Of a stretch of 64,000 nucleotides of DNA, positions 1 to 8,757 are shown piece after piece. A program made the position numbers and the translations under genes. The notes below the pieces were generated by a model that was given only the letters and a program-made list of their open reading frames with translations, ran no database searches and was not told the DNA's origin. The stretch's first letter is position 1; each line of letters opens with the position of its first letter. The DNA comes from an uncultured Pseudohongiella sp. (GTDB taxonomy: Bacteria; Pseudomonadota; Gammaproteobacteria; Pseudomonadales; Pseudohongiellaceae), in NCBI GenBank assembly GCA_951812715.1, contig OX638323.1:1-64000 (forward strand). Reading direction: 5' to 3'.

Positions 1-3000
1 GGCGCTGCCATCTTCCCGCCCGACAGTTTCGCCGCCGGGGCATACAGCTATCGATTTTATTGCAGCGGCCCCGGCGGGGATTCCGCGGGCACAACGCTTT
101 CGCTGACGGTAACTGCCTGGGTCGACACCGACGACGATGGCATTCATGACGATGACGATCCCGACGACGATAACGACGGCATGCCCGATACCTGGGAAAT
201 CGACAACGGTCTGGACCCCTTGATCGCCAACGCCGATGACGATCCCGACGGCGACGGCGACGACAATCTGACCGAATTCAGTAACAACACCGATCCGCTA
301 ACGTATGAGATCGCGCAAGTATTGAGCGCGAGCTTGTCGGCGAGCGCGATGTACGACAATGAAAGCCTGACTTTCTCCTGGAGTTCCCGTTACGCCAGCG
401 ACTGTTACGCCAACGAAAGCAATGCCGGCGCCACGGGCGATCCATGGGATCCGAACGGCAGCAAGCTCTTTCCGCCCGACTTTTTCGAGGCCGGGGAATT
501 CAGCTATGAATTTTATTGCAGCGGTCCCGGCGGGGATTCGGAGAGCGTAACGCTGTTGCTGACGGTGCTGGCCTGGATCGATACCGATGGCGATGGCATT
601 CATGACGATGACGATCCCGACGACGATAACGACGGCATGCCCGATACCTGGGAAATCGACAACGGTCTGGATCCCTTGGTCGCCAACGCCGATGACGATC
701 CCGACGGGGACGGCGACGACAATCTGACCGAATACGACAACGGCACCGATCCACTAACGTATGAAGTGGCGCAACTGCTGAGCGCGACCTTGTCCGCGAG
801 CACGATGTACGACTATGAAAGCCTGACTTTTACCTGGAGTTCCCGCTACGCCACCGGCTGTTACGCGAACGACAGCGTCACCACCTTAAGCTATTCCGCG
901 GTTGCCATATCGTCAAACAAGACGGCGACAAAGAACGGCGGCTGGGCTCCGAACGGCAGCGAGATCTTCCCACCCGGCAGTTTCGATGCCGGGGAATACA
1001 GTTATCAATTTTATTGCAGCGGTCCGGGCGGGGAGTCCGAGCGCGAAACGCTTTCCCTGACGGTACTGACGCGAAGGGATACCGATGGAGACGGTATTCC
1101 TGACGATGACGACCTCGACGACGATGGCGACGGCATGCCCGATACCTGGGAAATCGCCAACGATCTGAATCCCTTGACCGCCAACGCCGACGGCGATCCC
1201 GACGGCGATGGCGACGACAATCTGACCGAGTACAAAAACGGCACCGATCCGCAAACGCATGAAGCCGCGCGGCTGTTGAGCGCATCCTTGTCCCCGAGCA
1301 CGATTTACGACAATAAAAGCGAAAGCCTGACCTTCTCCTGGAGTTCCCGCTACGCTACCGCTTGTTACGCCAACGACAACAGTACCAGCGCTGGTTACGG
1401 CATCGCGGCCATCGCCAGTACATCCGCGAGCGTCACTGGCGTCGCCGGCAAGAGCAACGCATTGGCCCCGAACGGCAGCGAAACCTTCCCGCCCGGCTTT
1501 TTCGAGGTTGGGGACTACAGCTATCAATTTTATTGCAGCGGTCCCGGCGGGGATTCCGCGAGCGCGACGATTTCGCTGACGGTGCTGGCCTGGACCGACA
1601 ACGATGGCGATGGCATTCATGACGATATTGACCCCGACGACGATAACGACGGCATGCCCGATATCTGGGAAATCGCCAACGGTCTGAATTCCCTGATCGC
1701 CAACGCCGATGGCGATCCCGACATAGACGGGGACGACAATCTGACCGAATACAAAAATGGCACCGATCCACAATCGTATGAAGTCGCGCAACTATTGAGC
1801 GCAACCTTGTCGGCGAGCACGATTTACAAAAACGAAAGCTTGATCTTCTCCTGGAGTTCCCGCTACGCTACCGCCTGTTACGCCAACGACAACAATGCCG
1901 ACGCCACCGGCACGAACGACGCATTGCCCCCGAACGACAGCGTAACCTACGGGCCCAACTTTTTCGAGGTTGGGGCATACAGCTATCAATTTTATTGCAG
2001 CGGCCCCGGCGGGGATTCCGCGAGCGTAACGCTTTCCCTGACGGTGCTGGCCTGGGTCGACAACGATGGCGATGGCATTCATGACGATTTCGACCCCGAC
2101 GACGATAACGACGGCATGCCCGATACCTGGGAAATCGCCAACGGTCTGGACCCCTTGACCGCCAACGCCGACGGCGATCCCGACGGTGATGGCGACAGCA
2201 ACCTGACCGAATACAACAACGGCACCGACCCGCTAGCGTATGAAGCCGCGCAAGTGTTGAGCGCGGACTTGTCGGCGAGCAAGATTTACAAACATCAAAG
2301 CTTGACTTTCTCCTGGAGTTCCCGCTACGCCACCGCCTGTTACGCCAACGACAACAATGCCGACGCCACCGGCACGAACGACGCATTGCCCCCGAACGAC
2401 AGCGTAACCTACGGGCCCAACTTTTTCGATGCTGGGGCATACAGCTATCAATTTTATTGCAGCGGCCCCGGCGGGGATTCCACGAGCGTAACGCTTTCCC
2501 TGACGGTAATAACCTGGATCGACACCGACGGCGATGGCATTCCCGACGATGTCGACCTCGACGACGATGACGACGGCATGCCCGATATCTGGGAAATCGC
2601 CAACGGTCTGGACTCCTTGACCGCCAACGCCGATGGCGACCCCGACGACGACGGCGATGATAATCTGACCGAATTCAGTAACAACACCGATCCGCTAACG
2701 CATGAGATCGCGCAAGTGTTGAGCGCGGACTTGTCCACGAGCACGATTTACGACAATGAAAGCGAAAGCCTGACTTTCTCCTGGAGTTCCCGCTACGCCA
2801 GCGCCTGTTACGCCAACGACAGCAGTGCCGGCGCCAGCACGGGCGACGCATTGGAACCGAGCGGCAGCGCAACCTTTCCGCCCGGCTTTTTCGAGGTCGG
2901 GGAATACAGCTATCAATTTTATTGCAGCGGTCCCGGCGGGGATTCGGAGAGCGTAACGCTGCTGCTGAAGGTGATGGGCTGGGTCGACACCGACGGCGAC

Positions 3001-6000
3001 GGTATGCCCGATAACTGGGAAACGGAGCATGGACTGGATCCCCTGGATGGCGCGGACGCGAACCAGGATCTCGACGGCGACGGCGACAGTAATCTCGAGG
3101 AGTATCAAAACGGGACCAACCCAGGGATTTACGAAACCGCGCGGTTGCTGGATTACGCTCTGACTGACCATGAGATCTATTCCAACGAGTCCGCTGAATT
3201 CAATTGGAACTCCCGCTACGCGGACGCCTGTTACTTCGAAGATGACAATGTGAATCTCGGCACGGCCGGCCCGCTCGCCAGCGACGCAGGGCAGTTCGGT
3301 AGCGGCGTTTGGGAAATCGCCATGTACTGTACCGGCCAGGGCGGCGATTCGCCGATCGACACTGTTACCTTGACTGTCGCGGAATGGCTGGATACGGACG
3401 GCGACGGGGTGCACAATGATATTGACGACGATGACGATAACGACGGCATGCCCGACGATTGGGAGCAGGAGCATGGCCTCGATAGCGAAGATGCTGACGA
3501 TGCCGAGTTGGATGCCGATGGTGACGGATTTTCCAATCTCGCGGAATATCGGGCGGGCACCGATCCGGAGGATGACTCGGATCATCCCGAGATTGAGACC
3601 GTCAATGGATTTACTTCGGATTACGCGCTGTACAAGGTGATAATAATCAACGAGGGAAGCTTTGACTTGACCTCGACCACCAAATCCGGTTACAGCAGCG
3701 AGCACTTGCTGGTGCGGCGCGGCGCCGCCGCATCGGCGCTGATCGAGGATTTCGCCATGAGGGAATCCGCGACGTCGAACGAATTCAGTTTTTACAGCGC
3801 CAACGCGGCCTGGCTGACGACGATCGATAGCGAGTCCCCGATGGAAACGAGCCCCGTGGTCGACGATTTCAACGGCGACGGCGTGGACGATTTGGCGCTT
3901 ACCGGGCTCGCGGAGGCGAATTTCTCGGGCGAGGATCGCATCGTGTTCGCCAATCCCAACGCCACGAGCGCCTACACGCCAACGCGTGCCGCGCTACTGG
4001 ACAACGACGCGCGGGATTTTTTCGGCAGTCTGGCCAACTGGATCGAGGGGTCGCGCAATTTCGACGACGATGTGGAGGCCGATTTTCTCGCCGAACATCC
4101 CGACGGTAACACGCAGCTCAAAGGCATTGGCGGCGGTCAGGCCGCGGAACAGCCCGACGACAAAAAGCAGCGCAAAAGCGTTGGCGGCGACCAGGTTATT
4201 GATCTGGATTACTGGGTGGACGAGGTTTCCGTGGAAGAGGTCGCCAGCGGAGCGGTCTACGCCGATCCGTCAAACCCGCCGCCGATCTCCGAGTACCCCG
4301 CTGAATGCTTCAACCAGTTGGTGTTCTGCCGCATGGCTTATGTGTATGAGGATACGACGGGCTTTCAACTCGACCCCTCCCGAGGGTGGAATTTTCCGGG
4401 GAATATCACGGAAATCACCGGCGCCGATGTAGTCACGGCCGCCCGCGATGACGATTTTAATATCACGATCACGATCCTGCTGACGACCGGGGATCCCGTC
4501 AGCGCGTTCGTGTATCTGGCGATAAATTTTCTTGCGTTTTGGAACGACGACGACGATCCGCCTTCGGCGGGTATGCGGGATGCGACGCTGCTATGGGACA
4601 CGATTCTGTCGCCGCTGGGCAATACCGGCAAGATCACGGTGGGTTCGCCCGAAGCGAAGGTGTTGCACGATCTGCTTGGCGGATATCTTGGCGTGGAAGT
4701 ACTGGAAGGCGCCCTGATGGACGTGCTGCGGGAGGAACTTCCCGAGTTGATTGATTTCGATATCGAAGAGTACGACGAGGGTTTGCTCCGGGATATATTG
4801 ATCGTATTGAGCGATGTGCAAGGCAGGATGAGGAAGGCGGAAGAGGACGAGCCGGCCGAGTGCGTCAACTGCGACGATCCTGCCCCGGATCCTGAGGATG
4901 AAGACGGAGACGGAGAAGAAGGAGATGGAGATGGAGATGGAGATGGAGATGGAAATGGAACGGAGCCTCATCCCTGCACCTTGATTACCGACAATTCTCC
5001 CTGCGTGCAAATTTGGAAAACGTCATTGGCGGATCTCGTCATTTCGAACGTTCCGGCGATGCCGGACGCGCAATTCTCCGCGCTGGTGCATAACGCGCCG
5101 GAAATTAGCTACGACGAAGAACTGGATTATACCTATACCTGGAGTGCGGAATTGGAATTCACCCATCCCCACGAAAGTTCGATTTTACTTACTTCACATG
5201 ATATAGGAGGCCCAATTAGCATCCATTCGGAGAACCAGGATTTCTGGAAGCCCGATTGGGGCAATCTGATTGAAGGCGGCGAATTGAAGGTGAAAGTGAG
5301 TGTAACAATCCCGGGGGTCAGTACTCCGCTGAATGATGAAGCGACGTTCACGATTACCGGTCAGAATCCGACGTTGGATCAGATTCAGGAAGAGATTCAG
5401 GCACAGATTCAAGAGATTCAGGCACAGCTTCAGGAAGAGAATGAAGAGAATGAAGAGGATGAGATTGTCAAAATTAACGGCATCAACGACGAGGGGATTA
5501 GGAATAATGTGCTTGCGGTTGCCTGGCATGAAAGTGGGCCTATCGAAGGACACAGGCAATTCGATGCGGATGCGTATACAGGCATTGGTTCCCCGTTGGT
5601 TTCCAACTATAAATACGACGACGACAGCCGCGACGACGGCTGGGGCATCATGCAAATCGACAACATCCCCGGTTTCGACAAGACCGACGAGTATTTGTGG
5701 AACTGGCGAGCAAACCTTGGGAAAGGGACGTATTATCTTGTGAAGGAAATTTATATAGATGACACAGAATGGTGGTTAATTGATAGATACGATGCCGCAA
5801 ACAGCGATGGCCTTCCCGAAACTGATTGGCCGGAAGATTCCTGGAATCCGAATGATATAAAAGGCGATGACCCTGAAAAGCGTAAAAAGGCGAGTGATAA
5901 TATTTGGGATGACGCTTTCGCTCGATTCAATACCGGAAGGCCAATCTACAGTCCGAATGGAAATCAGGGCGTTAAGCACTGTGTTCGGGAGCCAGAACAT

Positions 6001-6135
6001 GATAAAGAGGAAGAGGACAAGGATGGCAAAATCATCATCATCAAAGATCCATATATAAATGCTAAAGGTTGCAATTATGCAAAACAGATTCGGAGTTATA
6101 TAGAAAGCATGCCCTGGAATTCAGTAAGCAATTGA
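1..6135 (+). CDS. Giant Asp-rich calcium-binding repeat protein with C-terminal lysozyme-like domain (5' partial)
   Basis: The reading frame is open from the first base, so the N-terminus and any signal peptide lie outside the window; 2044 residues are visible. Eight thrombospondin-type-3-like modules with DTDGDG and GMPDxWE motifs (WE motifs near nt 181, 634, 1132, 1651, 2116, 2575, 3001, 3448) alternate with roughly 90-residue Ig-like modules carrying two Cys (FSWSSRY...[14 protein letters not shown]). After them come an FG-GAP-like [10 protein letters not shown] motif (nt 3866-3895), a hydrophobic middle region, a (GD)n linker (nt 4920-4953), an Ig-like domain, a Gln/Glu heptad stretch (nt 5371-5465) and a lysozyme/SLT-like domain with AWHESG (candidate catalytic Glu at nt 5530-5532) and WGIMQID (nt 5641-5661). 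About 63 tail residues follow. Calcium binding and secretion follow from the repeat family; peptidoglycan cleavage is inferred from motif pattern only. A propeller gene follows after 19 bp. Confidence 0.85.
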   Translation, partial: GAAIFPPDSFAAGAYSYRFYCSGPGGDSAGTTLSLTVTAWVDTDDDGIHDDDDPDDDNDGMPDTWEIDNGLDPLIANADDDPDGDGDDNLTEFSNNTDPLTYEIAQVLSASLSASAMYDNESLTFSWSSRYASDCYANESNAGATGDPWDPNGSKLFPPDFFEAGEFSYEFYCSGPGGDSESVTLLLTVLAWIDTDGDGIHDDDDPDDDNDGMPDTWEIDNGLDPLVANADDDPDGDGDDNLTEYDNGTDPLTYEVAQLLSATLSASTMYDYESLTFTWSSRYATGCYANDSVTTLSYSAVAISSNKTATKNGGWAPNGSEIFPPGSFDAGEYSYQFYCSGPGGESERETLSLTVLTRRDTDGDGIPDDDDLDDDGDGMPDTWEIANDLNPLTANADGDPDGDGDDNLTEYKNGTDPQTHEAARLLSASLSPSTIYDNKSESLTFSWSSRYATACYANDNSTSAGYGIAAIASTSASVTGVAGKSNALAPNGSETFPPGFFEVGDYSYQFYCSGPGGDSASATISLTVLAWTDNDGDGIHDDIDPDDDNDGMPDIWEIANGLNSLIANADGDPDIDGDDNLTEYKNGTDPQSYEVAQLLSATLSASTIYKNESLIFSWSSRYATACYANDNNADATGTNDALPPNDSVTYGPNFFEVGAYSYQFYCSGPGGDSASVTLSLTVLAWVDNDGDGIHDDFDPDDDNDGMPDTWEIANGLDPLTANADGDPDGDGDSNLTEYNNGTDPLAYEAAQVLSADLSASKIYKHQSLTFSWSSRYATACYANDNNADATGTNDALPPNDSVTYGPNFFDAGAYSYQFYCSGPGGDSTSVTLSLTVITWIDTDGDGIPDDVDLDDDDDGMPDIWEIANGLDSLTANADGDPDDDGDDNLTEFSNNTDPLTHEIAQVLSADLSTSTIYDNESESLTFSWSSRYASACYANDSSAGASTGDALEPSGSATFPPGFFEVGEYSYQFYCSGPGGDSESVTLLLKVMGWVDTDGDGMPDNWETEHGLDPLDGADANQDLDGDGDSNLEEYQNGTNPGIYETARLLDYALTDHEIYSNESAEFNWNSRYADACYFEDDNVNLGTAGPLASDAGQFGSGVWEIAMYCTGQGGDSPIDTVTLTVAEWLDTDGDGVHNDIDDDDDNDGMPDDWEQEHGLDSEDADDAELDADGDGFSNLAEYRAGTDPEDDSDHPEIETVNGFTSDYALYKVIIINEGSFDLTSTTKSGYSSEHLLVRRGAAASALIEDFAMRESATSNEFSFYSANAAWLTTIDSESPMETSPVVDDFNGDGVDDLALTGLAEANFSGEDRIVFANPNATSAYTPTRAALLDNDARDFFGSLANWIEGSRNFDDDVEADFLAEHPDGNTQLKGIGGGQAAEQPDDKKQRKSVGGDQVIDLDYWVDEVSVEEVASGAVYADPSNPPPISEYPAECFNQLVFCRMAYVYEDTTGFQLDPSRGWNFPGNITEITGADVVTAARDDDFNITITILLTTGDPVSAFVYLAINFLAFWNDDDDPPSAGMRDATLLWDTILSPLGNTGKITVGSPEAKVLHDLLGGYLGVEVLEGALMDVLREELPELIDFDIEEYDEGLLRDILIVLSDVQGRMRKAEEDEPAECVNCDDPAPDPEDEDGDGEEGDGDGDGDGDGNGTEPHPCTLITDNSPCVQIWKTSLADLVISNVPAMPDAQFSALVHNAPEISYDEELDYTYTWSAELEFTHPHESSILLTSHDIGGPISIHSENQDFWKPDWGNLIEGGELKVKVSVTIPGVSTPLNDEATFTITGQNPTLDQIQEEIQAQIQEIQAQLQEENEENEEDEIVKINGINDEGIRNNVLAVAWHESGPIEGHRQFDADAYTGIGSPLVSNYKYDDDSRDDGWGIMQIDNIPGFDKTDEYLWNWRANLGKGTYYLVKEIYIDDTEWWLIDRYDAANSDGLPETDWPEDSWNPNDIKGDDPEKRKKASDNIWDDAFARFNTGRPIYSPNGNQGVKHCVREPEHDKEEEDKDGKIIIIKDPYINAKGCNYAKQIRSYIESMPWNSVSN
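4918..4953 (+). repeat. (GGAGAT)n microsatellite, first copy
   Basis: A run of GGAGAT hexamers encodes alternating Gly-Asp in the linker before the penultimate Ig-like domain. The matching tract in the second large gene (10978-11013 region) has one more unit. Because the unit is six bases, length change keeps the reading frame and only alters linker length. Confidence 0.85.
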
Positions 6136-6154
6136 TCAGCGAGGAAATACACAG

Positions 6155-7192
6155 ATGTTGAGCGATCGAATTTTTACTACGGGATTTTCACGCAGGATCG
6201 GATTGTTTCTGGCGATGTTGCTTGCGCTGTCGTTAATTGTCGGTGTTGTGTTTTTCTTTGGTTCGTCACCGGTTTGGTACGGTTATGTGGTTGGCGAGGA
6301 TCGAAAGATCTACATGGTCAACCTGGACAGCGGTGAAGTGGAGTGGGTATCGAGAGCTTTCGATCAGATCGGACGGCCGAACTCGTTGGAGATCAATCGC
6401 CGGGATTCGATCTTGTACGTCGGCAGCGACAGAATAGGTTTCAGGCCGCTTGACTATGTGCCGCTGCTGGCGGTGAGGCTGAATGAAACGGCGGATATAG
6501 TATTCGAATCTTACGTTGAACCGTTCGAAGATCTGCGGATTAGCACTTTCGGCATGCGTAGCAGCAGAGCCGTGGTTGATTTGTGCCTGAATCCGGCGGC
6601 GGAAGTATTGTACGTGGGGTATATCGGTCATAGAGAATTACGGACAATAGTGGATCCACTGACCGGGGAGGCTATTGGCCGATTGGACATTCCCGTGCTC
6701 AAGCAATACGAGATTTCTCCCGATGGGACCGAGGCGGCGGTGATTTATCCGAGTGGATCACGAGTTAGCTCAAATGGGGATGTACGGGAATGGCCTGGTG
6801 GAGTAACCACGAGGAGCTTGGTCACGGGTGAAACGGTGATGCCGTTAATGGAACTGGAAGACAACCAAGGACTGAATCCGCCCTGGGCCCAGTTGCGGGA
6901 TAACCTTGTTTATGTGGGCAACCATCGCAGCATTGGGGTATATGACAGGGAAAGCGGCGAACAGTTGGCCAAGTATGATTTTATTGATGAGAATTTTCGC
7001 ACCGGCTATTCCGTACAAAATTACGCCACGCAAATTCCCGGACGGGACGATGTCGTGATGTCCTTCGGTAACTACGTGACCGTGTTCGACCCCATCACCG
7101 CCGAAGTCAAATCCAGAACGTACATCGGGGATGGGGATATGCTGATAACCGAAGTGGTTGTCACGGACAAGCCGTTAATCCCAGCGGATTGA
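6155..7192 (+). CDS. Membrane-anchored beta-propeller-like protein, paralogue 1 (type A)
   Basis: 345 residues. A basic N-terminus is followed by one strong membrane helix (about residues 15-36), ending in a hydrophobic FFFG segment, so the bulk should face the periplasm. The soluble part has propeller-like strand repeats ([56 protein letters not shown]), typical of YVTN/PQQ-like propellers. The start ATG has a GAGGAA ribosome site 8 bases upstream and lies 19 bp after the large gene, so the two are probably co-transcribed. The central part (about residues 125-235) differs from paralogues 2, 4 and 5, while the flanks are nearly identical. Function unknown; periplasmic immunity or inhibitor protein for the upstream lysozyme-like domain is my inference. 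Confidence 0.85.
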   Translation: MLSDRIFTTGFSRRIGLFLAMLLALSLIVGVVFFFGSSPVWYGYVVGEDRKIYMVNLDSGEVEWVSRAFDQIGRPNSLEINRRDSILYVGSDRIGFRPLDYVPLLAVRLNETADIVFESYVEPFEDLRISTFGMRSSRAVVDLCLNPAAEVLYVGYIGHRELRTIVDPLTGEAIGRLDIPVLKQYEISPDGTEAAVIYPSGSRVSSNGDVREWPGGVTTRSLVTGETVMPLMELEDNQGLNPPWAQLRDNLVYVGNHRSIGVYDRESGEQLAKYDFIDENFRTGYSVQNYATQIPGRDDVVMSFGNYVTVFDPITAEVKSRTYIGDGDMLITEVVVTDKPLIPAD

Positions 7193-7222
7193 TGATAAGG
7201 GGCCAGGGTATGCCCGCCAGTA

Positions 7223-7672
7223 ATGGCGCAACTGCTGGGCGCGATCTTGTTCCCGAGCATGATTTACGACAATGAAAGCGAAAGCCTGACTTTCTCCTGG
7301 AGTTCCCGCTCCGCCACCGACAACAGTTCCAGCGCCAATTGCTGTAGCACTGCCATCGCTAATAAATTCGCGAGCGGCGCGACGCCGAATCGGCGCTGAT
7401 CGAGGGTTTCGCGGGTGACTGCCATGGGACATCCATCACGCTTTCGTGATTCAATATTTTGCTTGGTTGCGAGAAGTTCAATCTACAGTCCGAATGGAAA
7501 TCAGGGCGTTAAGCACTGTGTTCGGGAGCCAGAACATGATAAAGAGGAGGAGGACAAGGATGGCAAAATCATCATCATCGAAGATCCATATGTAAATGCT
7601 AAAGGTTGCAATTATGCAAAACAGATTCGGAGTTATATAGAAAGCATGCCCTGGAATTCAGTAAGCAATTGA
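7223..7672 (+). pseudogene. Internally deleted large-gene remnant 1
   Basis: Three pieces of the large gene are joined by deletions. The first begins at an ATG matching the Ig-like module (AQLL...[16 protein letters not shown]) and stops at a TGA near 7400. The second is a short match to the ASALIE region (compare nt 3725-3760). The third begins in the lysozyme-like domain end and continues in frame through the C-terminal tail to the normal stop. A GTG at 7415 could start an 85-residue product containing the intact tail. The lysozyme motifs are gone. The propeller gene follows after 19 bp, exactly as after the full gene. Confidence 0.75.
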
Positions 7673-7691
7673 TCAGCGAGGAAATACACAG

Positions 7692-8726
7692 ATGTTGAGC
7701 GATCGAATTTTTACTACGGGATTTTCACGCAGGATCGGATTGTTTCTGGCGATGTTGCTTGCGCTGTCGTTAATTGTCGGTGTTGTGTTTTTCTTTGGTT
7801 CGTCACCGGTTTGGTACGGTTATGTGGTTGGCGAGGATCGAAAGATCTACATGGTCAACCTGGACAGCGGTGAAGTGGAGTGGGTATCGAGAGCTTTCGA
7901 TCAGATCGGACGGCCGAACTCGTTGGAGATCAATCGCCGGGATTCGATCTTGTACGTCGGCAGCGACAGCATGGGTTTCAGGCCGCTTGACTATGTGCCG
8001 CTGCTGGCGGTGAGGCTGAATGAAACGGCGGATATAGTATTCGAGTCTTACGTTGAACCGTTCGAAGATCTGCCGATGACTTCTTTTGGCATGCGTAGCA
8101 GCAGAGCCGTGGTTGATTTGCGTCTGAATCCGGTGGCGGAAGTATTGTACGTGGGGTATATCGGTCATAGAGAGTTACAGACGATAGTGGATCCACTGAC
8201 CGGGGAGGCTATTGGCCGATTGGACATTCCCATGAGAAAGGAATACGAGATTTCTCCCGATGGGACCATGGTGGCGGAGATTTTTCCGAGTGGATCACGA
8301 GTTAACTCAAATGGGGATGTGCGGGAATGGCCTGGTGGAGTCGGAACGTGGGATCTAGTAACAGGTCACAAGAACCCTTTAGTCGAACTGGAAAACAATC
8401 AAGGACTGAACCCACCCTGGGCCCAGTTGCGGGATAACTTTGTTTTTGTGGGCAACCATCGCAGCATTGGGGTATATGACAGGGAAAGCGGTGAACAGTT
8501 GTCCAAGTATGATTTTATTGATGAGAATTTTCGCACCGGCTATTCCGTGCAAGATTACGCCACGCAAATTCCCGGACGGGACGATGTCGTGATGTCCTTC
8601 GGTAGCTCCGTGATCGTATTCGACCCCATCACCGCCGAAGTCAAATCCAGAACGCGCATCGGGGATGGGCACATCCTGATAACCGAAGTGGTCGTCACGG
8701 ACAAGCCGTTAATTCCGGCGGATTGA
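7692..8726 (+). CDS. Membrane-anchored beta-propeller-like protein, paralogue 2 (type B)
   Basis: 344 residues, same layout as the first paralogue: N-terminal membrane helix, then periplasmic propeller-like repeats. The first 125 and last 105 residues are almost identical to it, but the centre is type B ([20 protein letters not shown] and a [12 protein letters not shown] segment with a one-codon deletion). It is preceded by deleted large-gene remnant 1 and the same ribosome site. The second full-length large gene begins just 31 bp downstream. Confidence 0.85.
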   Translation: MLSDRIFTTGFSRRIGLFLAMLLALSLIVGVVFFFGSSPVWYGYVVGEDRKIYMVNLDSGEVEWVSRAFDQIGRPNSLEINRRDSILYVGSDSMGFRPLDYVPLLAVRLNETADIVFESYVEPFEDLPMTSFGMRSSRAVVDLRLNPVAEVLYVGYIGHRELQTIVDPLTGEAIGRLDIPMRKEYEISPDGTMVAEIFPSGSRVNSNGDVREWPGGVGTWDLVTGHKNPLVELENNQGLNPPWAQLRDNFVFVGNHRSIGVYDRESGEQLSKYDFIDENFRTGYSVQDYATQIPGRDDVVMSFGSSVIVFDPITAEVKSRTRIGDGHILITEVVVTDKPLIPAD

Positions 8727-8757
8727 TGATAAGGGCGCCAGGGTATGCCCGCCAGTA

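Noticed and set aside
913..3705. Long minus-strand frames opposite the Asp-rich repeats
   Set aside because: Composition artefact of GAC/GAT-rich coding repeats; they repeat with the modules and show no domain.
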